Assembly: GCA_018716285.1 (NCBI GenBank)
Contig: DVKD01000039.1
Span: 1 to 64,000, forward strand
Direction of reading: 5' to 3'
DNA length: 64,000 bases
DNA from: Candidatus Merdivicinus faecavium
GTDB lineage: Bacteria; Bacillota; Clostridia; Oscillospirales; Ruminococcaceae
The translations under genes and the position numbers were made by a program. Positions 8,422-18,642 of this stretch are shown here, piece after piece. Under the pieces are notes generated by a model, which saw only the letters and a program-made list of their open reading frames with translations, made no database searches and had not been told where the DNA came from. Within the stretch, counting starts at the first letter, position 1. The number at the start of each line of letters is the position of its first letter.

Positions 8422-9009
8422 TCATGACAGCGACTGCTGCTCGTCTAGGCTCATCGAGAAGGCCGGGATGAATTCCCGCAGAAAATCCGCGACCTCGGGC
8501 AGCCCCATCTCCTCGAGGGCGGCGCGCTGGCTTTTTAAAGCGCTGTCGAACTCCCGGTTGCCCCCCGCCGCCTCCTGGAGGCACTTGACATAGGCGGCGA
8601 GCCGGTCGGCAGCCTTCAGATAGGGCAGCAGCTCCTCCTCCTTGCCCGGGAGAAAGAGGGGACGGTATTCCTCCCGCAGGTCTTCGGGCAGGCGGGAAAT
8701 GAGTTCCGCGGCGGCTTCCCGCTCCACTTCCTTGTAAAGGTCGCGCAGAGCGCTGCTGCGGTACTTGACGGGGGTCGGCATATCGCCGGTGAGGATCTCG
8801 CTCGCGTCATGGTAGAGGGCGAGGAGGGCGCAGCGCCCCGCGTCGAGCTGCCTGCCGTACCGCCGGTTGCCGATCGCGCAGAGGGCGTGGGCGAAGACGG
8901 CGGTATCGAGGCTGTGCTCGGCCAGGTTGTCGCCGAAGGTGTTGCGCATCAGTCCCCAGCGTTCGATCCATTTCATCCGCAGGATCAGGGCGAAAAAGCT
9001 GCTTGCCAT
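8422..9009 (-). CDS. YfbR-like 5'-nucleotidase (HD domain)
   Basis: RWGLMRNTFGDNLAEHSLDTAVFAHAL...LALYHDASEILTGDMPTPVKY; HD motif. Confidence 0.9.
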   Translation of the reverse strand: MASSFFALILRMKWIERWGLMRNTFGDNLAEHSLDTAVFAHALCAIGNRRYGRQLDAGRCALLALYHDASEILTGDMPTPVKYRSSALRDLYKEVEREAAAELISRLPEDLREEYRPLFLPGKEEELLPYLKAADRLAAYVKCLQEAAGGNREFDSALKSQRAALEEMGLPEVADFLREFIPAFSMSLDEQQSLS

Positions 9010-9157
9010 AGAAAATCACTCCTTATTTTCCATCTTACCAGAAAAGTTTGCATTTGTCCATTTAAAAAACAGAACAGATGTGGTATACTAGGTGTGTATA
9101 TACCCGGTTTTGCCTGCGCAATACCAAAATAATACCTTCCACAGGAGTTGACCCCGC

Positions 9158-11638
9158 GTGAATTTGTACAAAAAAAGTGTCCTGCGGCAGTACGGAGCCG
9201 TATTTGGTCTCGGGCTGCTGACCAGTTTTCTCTTCTTCCTCCCCTTCCTCATCTGGGACAACGGGCTGTTTATCTACTACGGCGACTTCAACGTCCAGCA
9301 GATCCCCTTCTACCAGATGTGCCACGACTCCATCCTCTCCGGCAACTGGATGTGGAACTGGTACACAGACCTTGGCGCAAACTTCATCGGCTCCTACTCC
9401 TTCTACCTGCTGGGCAGCCCCTGGTTCTGGCTGACCCTCCTCTTTCCGAGCGAGGCGGTGCCCTACCTGATGGCGCCGCTGCTCATGCTCAAATTCGCGA
9501 CCGCGGCCGTCACAAGCTACGCCTATATCCGCCGCTTTGTCAAAAACCCCGGCTACGCCGTCATCGGCGGGCTGCTCTACGCCTTTTCGGGGTACAGCAT
9601 CTACAACATCTTCTTCAACCATTTCCACGAGGTCATCGCCATCTTCCCCCTCCTCCTCATCGGGATGGAGGAATTCATGGTCAACAACCGCCGGGGCGCC
9701 TTTGCGCTGGCGGTCGGGGCCTGTGCCTTCATCAACTACTACTTTTTCTTCGGAGAGGTCATCTTCGCGGTGATGTACTTCCTCTTCCGCGCCGTTTATG
9801 ACCGCAAAAACCCCTACGGGTTTTATGTGACCTGGCGGAAATTTCTCCTGCTCGCCTTCGAGGCGGTGCTCGGGCTGCTGCTTTCGGCCTGCCTGCTGCT
9901 GCCGTCGCTGATGGCGATCGTCTCCAATCCCCGGACCTCCAACTTCCTCTTCGGCTGGAACGGCATTTTCTACGGCAACGTCCAGCGGTACGGGCTCATC
10001 CTCTCGAGCTTCTTCTTCCCGCCCGACATCCCCGCCTACCCGAACCTCTTCCCGGATTCCAACGCGAAATGGTCGTCGGTGTCGGCCTTCCTCCCCCTCT
10101 TCTCGATGAGCGGGGTGCTGACCTTCTTCAAATGCGCCCGCCGCCGGTGGGAAAAGGCCCTCTTCGGCCTGTGCATCATCTTCGCCTTCATCCCCTTCCT
10201 AAACAGCTCCTTCTCGGCCTTCAACAACGCCTACTACGCCCGCTGGTTTTTCATGTTCCTCCTGATTATGGCCATGATGACCGCCGTCTCCCTCGAGCGG
10301 TACCGGGAGCATTTCTCCTTTGGCATCAAATGGACGCTCATCATCACAATGGCCTTCACGGTGCTGGCTGTCTTCCCCTCCTACGAGAACGGCGTCCTCA
10401 CCTTCGGCAAGCTCATCAACTACCAGGAGCGCTTCTGGCCTTACCTGATCGTCTCGCTGATGGGGCTGGTCCTCGCCTCCTTCCTCGTCCAGCTCGACGG
10501 CAAGGCGTTTTTCCGGGTCACAGCGGCCGCCGTCTGTTTTGTCGCCATCGTGATGTCGGTGCTCATGCTCGCCCTGGGCAAGGCAAATCCCGCAAACGCC
10601 CACCGCGTTTCGGAAATGGCCCTCAAGGGCTCGGAAAAGTTCTCCTTCCTCAAAGATGACCCCGACGATTTCTACCGCATCGACCTGGACAACTGCATGG
10701 ACAACTTCCCGATGTACTGGAAGATCCCCACGATTCAGGCCTTCCACTCGGTCGTCCCCGGCTCGATCTTTGAGTTTTACGACACCATCGGCTACGACCG
10801 GAGCGTCGGCTCCCGCCCCGAGCTGGAATACGACGGGCTGCGGCTGCTCACCTCGGTCAAATATCTCCTCGCCTATGAGACCGAGACGGAGGACCCCGAT
10901 ATCGCCGGCTTCACCTATGTCACCACCGAAAACGAGCTGAAGATCTACGAAAACGAGAACTTCATCCCGATGGGCTTCACCTACGACTACTACGTCTCGG
11001 AGGAGGCGCTCAATTCCTACACCGAAAAACGGCGCGACCGGCTGATGCTGGCCGGCATCTATCTCGACGACGAGGCGGTTGCCCGCAATTCCGACATTCT
11101 CTCCCCCCTGCCCGACGAGGAATACCCCGTCCTGACCGACGAAGGGCTTGCAGACCTCGCCGCGGCCCGCAATGAGCATACCTGCTCGAGCTTTACAAGG
11201 GATAATACGGGCTTCACCGCGACGATTACCCTCGACCGGGAAAACCTTGTCTTCTTCAGCGTCCCCTACGACGAGGGCTGGTCGGCGACCGTCAACGGCG
11301 TGCCGGTCCTCATCGAGAAGGCCAACGCCGGCTTTATGGCGGTGCGGGTCCCTGAAGGCGAGTCGGTTATCCGCTTTGACTACCGCACGCCCGGCCTCAC
11401 GGCGGGCATCTGCATCACCGGCGGGGCGGCTGTCCTGTTGCTTTGCTACTGGCTCATCATCCGCCGGATGCGGGCCAGAAAGCGCGCCCTTCCCTATCGC
11501 CCGTACGCACACTTAAACGCCGAATACGCCCCGGAGGAGCTGGAAGCCGCCTCCGCCTACAGCCGGCGCATCGCCGCAAATATCCACGCCGCTTCCCTGA
11601 AAGAGGCAAAAGAACGGAAAGGATCGGATGAATCATGA
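9158..11638 (+). CDS. YfhO family membrane protein
   Basis: Large multi-TM protein, YfhO-like N-terminus (YGDFNVQQIPFYQMCHDSI..GNWMWNWYTDLGANFIGSYSFYLLGSPFFW-like) and C-terminal VFFSVPYDEGWSATVNG domain; GTG start. Confidence 0.9.
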   Translation: MNLYKKSVLRQYGAVFGLGLLTSFLFFLPFLIWDNGLFIYYGDFNVQQIPFYQMCHDSILSGNWMWNWYTDLGANFIGSYSFYLLGSPWFWLTLLFPSEAVPYLMAPLLMLKFATAAVTSYAYIRRFVKNPGYAVIGGLLYAFSGYSIYNIFFNHFHEVIAIFPLLLIGMEEFMVNNRRGAFALAVGACAFINYYFFFGEVIFAVMYFLFRAVYDRKNPYGFYVTWRKFLLLAFEAVLGLLLSACLLLPSLMAIVSNPRTSNFLFGWNGIFYGNVQRYGLILSSFFFPPDIPAYPNLFPDSNAKWSSVSAFLPLFSMSGVLTFFKCARRRWEKALFGLCIIFAFIPFLNSSFSAFNNAYYARWFFMFLLIMAMMTAVSLERYREHFSFGIKWTLIITMAFTVLAVFPSYENGVLTFGKLINYQERFWPYLIVSLMGLVLASFLVQLDGKAFFRVTAAAVCFVAIVMSVLMLALGKANPANAHRVSEMALKGSEKFSFLKDDPDDFYRIDLDNCMDNFPMYWKIPTIQAFHSVVPGSIFEFYDTIGYDRSVGSRPELEYDGLRLLTSVKYLLAYETETEDPDIAGFTYVTTENELKIYENENFIPMGFTYDYYVSEEALNSYTEKRRDRLMLAGIYLDDEAVARNSDILSPLPDEEYPVLTDEGLADLAAARNEHTCSSFTRDNTGFTATITLDRENLVFFSVPYDEGWSATVNGVPVLIEKANAGFMAVRVPEGESVIRFDYRTPGLTAGICITGGAAVLLLCYWLIIRRMRARKRALPYRPYAHLNAEYAPEELEAASAYSRRIAANIHAASLKEAKERKGSDES

Positions 11639-12615
11639 CCTTATACCTGGTAATCCCCTGCTACAACGAGGAGGCCGTCCTCCCGGAAACCTCCCGCCGC
11701 CTCGCCGAAAAGCTCACCGCCCTGACCGCCGCCGGCAAGATCTCGGCGGACAGCCGGGTCCTCTTTGTCGACGACGGCAGCAAAGACCGCACCTGGGCGC
11801 TCATTTCCGAGTGCCACCGGGCCGACCGCCGCTTCGGCGGGGTCAAGCTCTCCCGCAACCGCGGCCATCAGAACGCCCTTTTGGCCGGGCTGATGACGGC
11901 AAAGGAGCGCTGCGACGCCGCGATCTCCCTCGACGCCGACCTGCAGGACGACCTCGACGCCATCGACAGGATGGTCGACGCCTTCCATGAGGGCTACGAC
12001 ATCGTCTACGGCGTCCGCTCCAGCCGGGAGACCGACACCTTCTTCAAGCGGACGACCGCCCAGGGCTTTTACAAATTCATGAAGCTCATGGGGGTCGACA
12101 TCGTCTACAACCACGCCGATTTCCGGCTGATGAGCCGCCGGGCGCTGGAGGGGCTCTCCGGCTACGAGGAAGTAAACCTCTTCCTCCGCGGCATCGTCCC
12201 CCTCATCGGCTACCCGAGCACGACGGTCGAATATGAGCGCCACGAGCGCTTCGCCGGGGAGAGCAAGTACCCCCTCAAAAAGATGCTGGCCTTTGCCTTC
12301 GACGGCATCACCTCCTTCTCGGTAAAGCCGATCCGCTGGGTGACGGGGCTCGGGTTCCTCATCTTTTTGGCGAGCATCCTGGCGCTTTTATACATCCTGG
12401 TGGTCAAGCTGCTGGGCTTTACCGTCGCAGGCTGGGCGGCGACGACGGCCTCCATCTGGATGTTGGGCGGCTTACAGCTCCTCTGCCTCGGGATCATCGG
12501 GGAATATGTCGGCAAGATCTACACCGAGGTCAAGGCCCGGCCGCGCTACTTTATCGAGGCGCTGGAGCTGACGCCGGAGGAGCCGGAGGAAACGGCGGAA
12601 AACCAGGCAGAATAA
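11635..12615 (+). CDS. Glycosyltransferase family 2 (DPM1/GtrB-like)
   Basis: LVIPCYNEEAVLPET, LFVDDGSKDRTW, SLDADLQDD, two C-terminal TM helices; overlaps upstream stop by 4 nt. Confidence 0.92.
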   Translation: MTLYLVIPCYNEEAVLPETSRRLAEKLTALTAAGKISADSRVLFVDDGSKDRTWALISECHRADRRFGGVKLSRNRGHQNALLAGLMTAKERCDAAISLDADLQDDLDAIDRMVDAFHEGYDIVYGVRSSRETDTFFKRTTAQGFYKFMKLMGVDIVYNHADFRLMSRRALEGLSGYEEVNLFLRGIVPLIGYPSTTVEYERHERFAGESKYPLKKMLAFAFDGITSFSVKPIRWVTGLGFLIFLASILALLYILVVKLLGFTVAGWAATTASIWMLGGLQLLCLGIIGEYVGKIYTEVKARPRYFIEALELTPEEPEETAENQAE

Positions 12616-12645
12616 GGGCTGCCTTTCCGGAGGGAGGACATCGGG

Positions 12646-13278
12646 TTGGAGATCTTAGTTCGAGCGGAAAAGCCGCAGGATTACAGAGAGGTGGAAGAAC
12701 TCACCCGCAGCGCGTTCGGATATCCCGAGAGAATCGCCCGCGGAGGCATCGGCTGCCCATATGAGCACTGGATGGTGCACGAGCTGCGCAGCCGGGACGG
12801 CATCCCGGAGCTGAGCCTGGTGGCGGAGGAAAACGGCAGGATCGTCGGGCACATCATTTGCAGCAAAGCAGCCGTACGCACCGGCAGCGGGGAGATTCCG
12901 GTGCTGAACTTCGGCCCGTTGAGCGTCCTGCCCGCATTGCAACGGCGCGGCGTGGGCAGGGCGCTGGTGACCGCCATGATCGAAAAGGCAAGGCAGCGCG
13001 GATACGGCGCGATTGTGTTCTTCGGACGGCCGGAGTATTACCCGCAGTTCGGATTCAAGGAAGCGGAAAAATTCGGCATCCGCGACCGGGAGGGCGGCAG
13101 CTGCCCGGCGTTTATGGCGATGGAGCTGATCCCCGGCTATCTGCGCCGGGCGCAGGGCGGCCGGTACTGGGAATCGGACATCTATGACGACGATTTGAAC
13201 CGGGAAAGCGTAAAGGAATTTGACCGGCAGTTCCTTCATCAGAGTGAAACTGTAAAGGAAACCCCCGAAAGAAAATGA
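12646..13278 (+). CDS. GNAT family N-acetyltransferase
   Basis: VLNFGPLSVLPALQRRGVGRALVTAMIEKARQRGYGAIVFFGRPEYYPQFGF; TTG start. Confidence 0.9.
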   Translation: MEILVRAEKPQDYREVEELTRSAFGYPERIARGGIGCPYEHWMVHELRSRDGIPELSLVAEENGRIVGHIICSKAAVRTGSGEIPVLNFGPLSVLPALQRRGVGRALVTAMIEKARQRGYGAIVFFGRPEYYPQFGFKEAEKFGIRDREGGSCPAFMAMELIPGYLRRAQGGRYWESDIYDDDLNRESVKEFDRQFLHQSETVKETPERK

Positions 13279-13285
13279 ATGCTGA

Positions 13286-13329
13286 CAAAAAACATCCCGC
13301 TGTCTGTACATGACAGCGGGATGTTTTTT
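13286..13329. terminator. Bidirectional intrinsic terminator
   Basis: AAAAAACATCCCGCTGTC-tgtacat-GACAGCGGGATGTTTTTT. Confidence 0.9.
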
Positions 13330-13398
13330 GTCAGCTGTTTCGAGAAAGGCCGCGATTTCCTGCGCAGCCGTTTGATTTTGACCTTTCCGGATATTCTG

Positions 13399-13683
13399 CT
13401 ACTCGGCAAAAACGGCGCGGTAGAGGGCGTCCTGCTCCGGCAGGTGGGTAATATATCCCACCGGTATCCGGTTCCCGGTCGCCTCCGCGACTGCCCTCGC
13501 CCCCTCCGGACCGAAGGCGCCGCACAACTCGATACAGCCGGCCCCTTCCGCGCACAGTGCGCGTGCGGCCGCGGCCGCCTCTTCGAGATTGGCAACCCCG
13601 ACGATCTGTGCCGCACCGTCCCGGATGGCGGCGCGGTCGGCTGCATAATGGAAGTCCCCCATGATGAGAAACGCAAATTTCAT
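13399..13683 (-). CDS. DUF6506-like small protein
   Basis: MKFAFLIMGDFHYAADRAAIRDGAAQIVGVANLEEAAAAARALCAEGAGCIELCGAFGPEGARAV...; ATGA overlap with upstream gene. Confidence 0.7.
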   Translation of the reverse strand: MKFAFLIMGDFHYAADRAAIRDGAAQIVGVANLEEAAAAARALCAEGAGCIELCGAFGPEGARAVAEATGNRIPVGYITHLPEQDALYRAVFAE

Positions 13684-14648
13684 CTGATTTCTCCCCTTTT
13701 CTCCAAACTGCTGCAAAAATCCGCAGCTTCCTGCGTAGCCGCCCGATACAAATCAGAACCCGGGTCGGGAAGCATCTGCCATTCGCGGCCGGTAGGACAG
13801 CTCTCCTCCACCTGCTCGCACAGCGCAAGCAGGGCGGCGTTGGCGGCGGCGAGGTCTTCCGGCACATCCCCCGCCTCCACCGCCGCGAACAGTTCGCCGT
13901 AAAGGGCCGGGAGGAGGTCATCGTCCAGCGGCGGGAGGACGTCCACATGGAGGAGGACCGTATCCATCAGCCTGTCCAGCTCCCCGCTCTCCGGCACGGC
14001 GGAACCGGCGCAGAACGCCGCAGCCTTCTCGGCCGTCTGCCGGAGCAGCTCCCACTCCTTGCGGTTATAGTCCGCTTTGGCCTCTTTCGCGTCTTCCTCC
14101 TGCTGGATTTGGAGGAAAGCCTCCGCAAGCGGCTCCTCGTACTCGTCAAACAGGTCGAGGAGCGCCCCGTCCACCTCCCGCGAGAGGTCGGAATCCGGGT
14201 CGGCGAGCTAGAGGCTGTCCGCCTCCAGCGCCCTATCACAGAGGCTGCGGAGGGCGGTGCTGAACTCCGTGAGGAGGGCCTCCTCCTCCGCGCTGCCCCC
14301 TTCCTGGACGCGGATGGCGAGGTTTTGATACGGGATGAGGATCTCCGGCTCCCACCGCCGGAAAGCGCTGCTCGGGCGGGCGGCGTCGATCTTGGCGGTG
14401 GCGATCTCCGCATACAGGGCGAGCTCCTGCGGCGTATTGCTGTCCGGATAGTTGTAGTGGACGGATTCGCCGCAGAGCGCGGCGAACCGGTCGGAAAGCT
14501 CCCAGAGCTCCGCCCAGGCCTCCTGGGTGTTGGCGGCGCGCTCCTAGCGGAGCTCCCGGTTCTCCCGGAAAAGGAAGAAGCAGGCCGCCGCGAGGACCGC
14601 CGCTGCCGCGGAAAGCAGCGAAATGGCGATGACGCCGGATTTTTTCAT
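13680..14648 (-). pseudogene. Membrane-anchored hypothetical protein frame interrupted by two in-frame TAG codons
   Basis: From ATG at 14648: MKKSGVIAISLLSAAAAVLAAACFFLFRENRELR-TAG-ERAANTQEAWAELWEL...RALEADSL-TAG-LADPDSDLSREVDGALLDLFDEYEEP...EKRGEIR*. Frame otherwise open to TGA at 13680. Confidence 0.6.
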
Positions 14649-14678
14649 GGGGATGCCTCCTTTCGGAAGGAAAATCCG

Positions 14679-16727
14679 TTATTTTTTCGGCTTCCTGCCC
14701 ATTTCGAGCACCAGCTCGCCGCCGGAGACGATCTGCTCGTGGGTGAGGAAGGGGCGCTCGAGCGGCACGCCGTTCAGCTTGGCCGACTGGATGTAGCGCA
14801 GCCCGTCCCCCGCGCCTTCGCTGACGACGGTGAAGGTCTTTCCGCCGCCGACCTGGATCTCCGCGCGGTCAAAGAGCGGGGTGCCGATGGCGTACTCCGC
14901 CTTGCCGGGGCAGACCGGGTAGAAGCCGAGCGCCGAGAAGACGAGCCAGCTCGACATCGCGCCGCCGTCCTCGTCGCCGCAGATGCCGGTCGGGGAGTTG
15001 GTAAACCAGATGTCCATCAGGTCGCGGAGCTTCTTCTGGGCCTTCCAGGGGGTCCCGAAGTAGTCGTAGAGGTAGGGGATGTGGAAGGAGGGCTCGTTGC
15101 CCATCGCGAACTGGCCCATCAGGCCGGTGGAATCGGGGAACTGCCCGAGGTAGACGTACTTGCTTTCCGGCCAGGTGAAGCCCTCGCGGAAGACCTGGTC
15201 GAGCCGCTCGGAGGCGGCCTCCCTGCCGCCCATCAGCTCCGCGAGCCCCTCCGGGTCGTGGAAGACCGACCAGGTGTAGGTCCAGGTGTTGTTTTCGGCG
15301 GTGTAGGCGCGGCCGCCCATGCCGCCCGCGAATTTGGGGTTGAAGTCCTCGACCCACTCGCCGCGGATGTCCTTGGGGGCCATCCAGCCGATCGCGGGGT
15401 TGTAGAGGTTGCGGTAATTCTGCCCGCGCTTCTCGAAGAGGGCGGCGTCCTCCTCTTTCCCGAGGGCTTTGGCGAGCTGGCCGGCGCACCAGTCGTCGTA
15501 GGCGTGCTCGAGGGTGACGGCGATAGCCTGGCGGCGCTCCCAGCTGTCGGCGTTTTTGCAGGTCTCCTCCTCCCCTTTGGCGAGGGCGGGGAAATAGCCG
15601 TTCTGCTGATAGCAGATGTCCGGCGCTTCGAGGGGGCGGTTGCAGCACCAGGGGAACATGCTCTCCTCCATCGCGTTCTTGCGGATGCCCTCGTAGGCGG
15701 TCTCGTAGTCGGCTTCGACCCCCTTGGCGAGCGCGTCGGCAAAGAGGGAGGCCGCGTGGAAGCCGATCATGACCGGCCGGTCGCCCTCAAAGGAGGGAAA
15801 GGAGGGCATCAGGCCGCTCTGGCGGTACATGAGGTTGTAGCTTGCGAGGATGTCGCGGTGGCGCTCCCCGTCGATTAACAGCTGGAGCGGGTGCATGCAG
15901 CGGAAGGTGTCCCACAGCCCGTCGCCGGTGTAGAAAATCCCCTCGTGGACCTGCCCGTCGTAGCCGGAGAAATACTGGCCGTATTCGGTGTAGTCGGTCA
16001 TCCGCATGAAGGCGCGGAAGAGGGCGGTGTAGTAGACGGCTTTGCGCTCCTCGGTGTTGCCGGTGACGGCGGCTTTGGAAAGCTGCCTGTCCCAGATTTC
16101 CCGCGCCTCACCGGCGATCCGGCCGAAATCTTTGCCGTCCGTCTCCTTGCGGAGGCTTTCTGCGGCCTTTTCAAAGGAAATGTAGGAGACGGCGCCCCGG
16201 ACGACAACTGTTTCCGGCACGCGGAGAACCCACTCCTCCCCCTCGCGGCGGAGGACCTTGAGCGGGCAGTCGAGGGCGACCAGGATGTACTCGTAAACCT
16301 CGAACTTCGGGTGCTCCCGGCGGATGCGGACGGCGATGCAGCCCTCCCGCTCCTCCGCTTCGCCGTTCGGGAAGCGGAGCCGCAGCTCGTTTGCGCCGGT
16401 GAAGCGGTGAAGGTAGACGTGCCGGGTCACGGTCGATTCGGCGACGATGTCCATCTCCTCCAGCTCGGCGCGGAGGTAATAACAGCGGAAATCCTCCCGG
16501 CTGTGGTCGAGGCTGTTGTCAAACGCGCCGTCCCGCCCGGGCATGACGTTCGCTTTGCCGAGCGGGTAGCCCTGCACGCGGTCGTTGCAGTAATAGTCGC
16601 CGCAGTCGGTCATGACCGGGGTGCTGCGGGCCATGCCGTAGGGGAGCATGACCTCGGGCTTGCAGGAGGCGAGCATGTGGGAGATGCTGCCGATGTAGGG
16701 ATTTATGTAATCTGCGAGATGCTGCAT
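14679..16727 (-). CDS. GH92 family glycoside hydrolase (alpha-mannosidase type)
   Basis: YINPYIGSISHMLASCKPEVMLPYGMARSTPV, GDGLWDTFRCMHPLQ, SDTGICGDEDGGAMSSWLVFSALGFYPVCPG-type motifs; SD GGAGG before ATG 16727. Confidence 0.9.
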   Translation of the reverse strand: MQHLADYINPYIGSISHMLASCKPEVMLPYGMARSTPVMTDCGDYYCNDRVQGYPLGKANVMPGRDGAFDNSLDHSREDFRCYYLRAELEEMDIVAESTVTRHVYLHRFTGANELRLRFPNGEAEEREGCIAVRIRREHPKFEVYEYILVALDCPLKVLRREGEEWVLRVPETVVVRGAVSYISFEKAAESLRKETDGKDFGRIAGEAREIWDRQLSKAAVTGNTEERKAVYYTALFRAFMRMTDYTEYGQYFSGYDGQVHEGIFYTGDGLWDTFRCMHPLQLLIDGERHRDILASYNLMYRQSGLMPSFPSFEGDRPVMIGFHAASLFADALAKGVEADYETAYEGIRKNAMEESMFPWCCNRPLEAPDICYQQNGYFPALAKGEEETCKNADSWERRQAIAVTLEHAYDDWCAGQLAKALGKEEDAALFEKRGQNYRNLYNPAIGWMAPKDIRGEWVEDFNPKFAGGMGGRAYTAENNTWTYTWSVFHDPEGLAELMGGREAASERLDQVFREGFTWPESKYVYLGQFPDSTGLMGQFAMGNEPSFHIPYLYDYFGTPWKAQKKLRDLMDIWFTNSPTGICGDEDGGAMSSWLVFSALGFYPVCPGKAEYAIGTPLFDRAEIQVGGGKTFTVVSEGAGDGLRYIQSAKLNGVPLERPFLTHEQIVSGGELVLEMGRKPKK

Positions 16728-16767
16728 AGAATATTCCTCCAAAAATATCATTTCGCCGCATATCGAA

Positions 16768-16794
16768 AGCCCCGCCGCTTTGCAGCAGCGGGGC
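16768..16794. terminator. Terminator-like hairpin downstream of hpf
   Basis: AGCCCCGCCGCT-ttgc-AGCAGCGGGGC. Confidence 0.65.
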
Positions 16795-16817
16795 AGGATA
16801 TGGGCGTTGTCAGGCGT

Positions 16818-17333
16818 TTATCTGTCGGGCACGATCAGGCCGTAGCCGCCATCGTTGCGGCGGTAGACGACGTTGACAGTACCGCTTTCGGCGTTCAGGA
16901 AGACAAAGAAGCTGTGGCCGAGCATGTTCATCTGCAAGATGGCCTCGTCAACGTGGGTCGGGCGGAGGGTAACCTCCTTGGTGCGGATAACGTCGTAGTC
17001 GGTCTCCTCGGGGATGGGCTCCTCCGGCAGCTCGAAGGCGGATGCCTTGACCTTCTTCTGCAGGCGGGTCTTATTTTTGCGGATGCGGCGGATCAGGTTG
17101 TCGATGGCGTCGTTTAAGGCGTCCAGCTTGTCGATGCTGCGGGCCTCGGCACGGAAGATCATCCCGCCGGCCCAGACGGTGAGCTCGACGGTGGCCATCT
17201 CCTTCTGAGAGGACACGGTGACCTGCGCTTTGACATCGTCAAAAAACTTGTCCAGCTTTTTGAGCTTCTGTTCAGCGCGTTCTTTAAACGAGTCGGAGAG
17301 AGTCATTTTTCTTGCGACGAAAACTGTGTTCAT
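16818..17333 (-). CDS. hpf: Ribosome hibernation promoting factor, long form (HPF/RaiA family)
   Basis: N-terminal S30AE domain and C-terminal IVRTKEVTLRPTHVDEAILQMNMLGHSFFVFLNAESGTVNVVYRRNDGGYGLI. Confidence 0.93.
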   Translation of the reverse strand: MNTVFVARKMTLSDSFKERAEQKLKKLDKFFDDVKAQVTVSSQKEMATVELTVWAGGMIFRAEARSIDKLDALNDAIDNLIRRIRKNKTRLQKKVKASAFELPEEPIPEETDYDVIRTKEVTLRPTHVDEAILQMNMLGHSFFVFLNAESGTVNVVYRRNDGGYGLIVPDR

Positions 17334-17464
17334 AATCATGCCTCCTAATCCATTCGGGAAAGGCGGGCCTTTCCTTGTGATTTCATTATACCACAAATCG
17401 CCAGAAAAATCCAGTCGTTTCCCGAAAAATTAGAGAAATCCGCAAAGATTATTCACATAATTTC

Positions 17465-18625
17465 CTATCCCAGAACCTTTTCCCCATCGATGAAGACCAT
17501 CGCCGGGCGCGCATAGGGGCCGCAGGGATCGTCCCCGTCCCGGTAGATGACGAGGTCGGCGTCCTTGCCGGGGCGGATGGAGCCGACCCGCTCGTCAATG
17601 CCGGCCGCCTCGGCTGCGTAGATGGTGATGGCCTTGAGGGCTTCCTCGTATTCCAGCCCGGCGCCGACTGCCAGCCCGGCGCAGAGCGGCAGGTACTGGA
17701 TGGGGATGACCGGATGGTCGGTGCAGAGGGCGGGTTTGAGGCCCGCGCTGTGGAGGAGGGCGGGGCCCTGGATGTCGAGGTTGCGCATCTCCGGCTTGGA
17801 GCGGTCGCAGAGGATGGGGCCAGCGATGACCCGCAGCTTCTCCCCGGCGAGGAGATCCCGGACCAGGTGCCCCTCAGTGCAGTGGACGACCACCAGGTCG
17901 AGCTTGAACTCCTTGGCGATGCGGACGGCGGTGAAGATATCGTCGGCGCGGTGGGCATGGAAGAAAGCCTTCTGCTTACGGGTGAGGACCGGGATCAGCG
18001 CCTCGCATTTGGCATCGTACTCGGGCTCGTCGAAATCCTCGTCCTCGTCAGCCCGCTCCTTGTCGTCGAGGTAGCGCTTGGCCTTGTTTAACTGGTCGCG
18101 GATGAGGGCGGCGGTTGCCATCCGGGTCATGGGGGCGGCGTTTTTCTCGTTGTAAACCGTCTTGGGGTTCTCGCCGAGGGCAAACTTCATGCCGATCGCC
18201 GGGTCGATGACCATATCATCGATGCGGCGGCCCTTCGTTTTGATGGCCGCCCACTGGCCGGAAATGGGGTTGGCGCTGCCGGGGCCGGTCAGGACGGTGG
18301 TGACGCCGCCCTTCCAGGCCTCTTCAAAGGTCCGGTCGAGGGGGTTCAAGGCGTCGATGGCGCGGAGCTGGGGGGTGACGGGGTCGGTGCTCTCGTTGCC
18401 GTCGTCCCCCTCAAAGCCGAGGCCGTCCTCCCACATCCCGAGGTGGGAGTGGGGGTCGATGAAGCCGGGCAGGACGGTCGCGCCCTCCAGGTCGACGACC
18501 GTTTCACCGGCGGGGACCTCGCTCATGGGGCCGACGCTGTGAATCTTGCCGTTCCGGATGCAGAGATAGCCGTCCGGGTAATTGATGTCCTCCATTGTCA
18601 GGATATTGCCGTGGATGAGCAGCAT
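17465..18625 (-). CDS. Amidohydrolase family protein
   Basis: VLPGFIDPHSHLGMWEDG, VVHCTEGHLV, LCTDHPVIPIQYLPL, GSIRPGKDADLVIYRDG. Confidence 0.9.
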   Translation of the reverse strand: MLLIHGNILTMEDINYPDGYLCIRNGKIHSVGPMSEVPAGETVVDLEGATVLPGFIDPHSHLGMWEDGLGFEGDDGNESTDPVTPQLRAIDALNPLDRTFEEAWKGGVTTVLTGPGSANPISGQWAAIKTKGRRIDDMVIDPAIGMKFALGENPKTVYNEKNAAPMTRMATAALIRDQLNKAKRYLDDKERADEDEDFDEPEYDAKCEALIPVLTRKQKAFFHAHRADDIFTAVRIAKEFKLDLVVVHCTEGHLVRDLLAGEKLRVIAGPILCDRSKPEMRNLDIQGPALLHSAGLKPALCTDHPVIPIQYLPLCAGLAVGAGLEYEEALKAITIYAAEAAGIDERVGSIRPGKDADLVIYRDGDDPCGPYARPAMVFIDGEKVLG

Positions 18626-18642
18626 AGTTTCGTTCCTTTCTG

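Noticed and set aside
10199-11512. 437-aa minus-strand ORF
   Set aside because: Antisense shadow of the YfhO-family gene.
13680-14648. Genome-wide reassignment of TAG to an amino acid
   Set aside because: Other well-supported genes in the window (DegV, MraZ, LRR protein) terminate with TAG at the expected C-terminus.
13947-15878. 643-aa plus-strand ORF
   Set aside because: Antisense shadow of the GH92 and TAG-interrupted genes; no recognisable domain.
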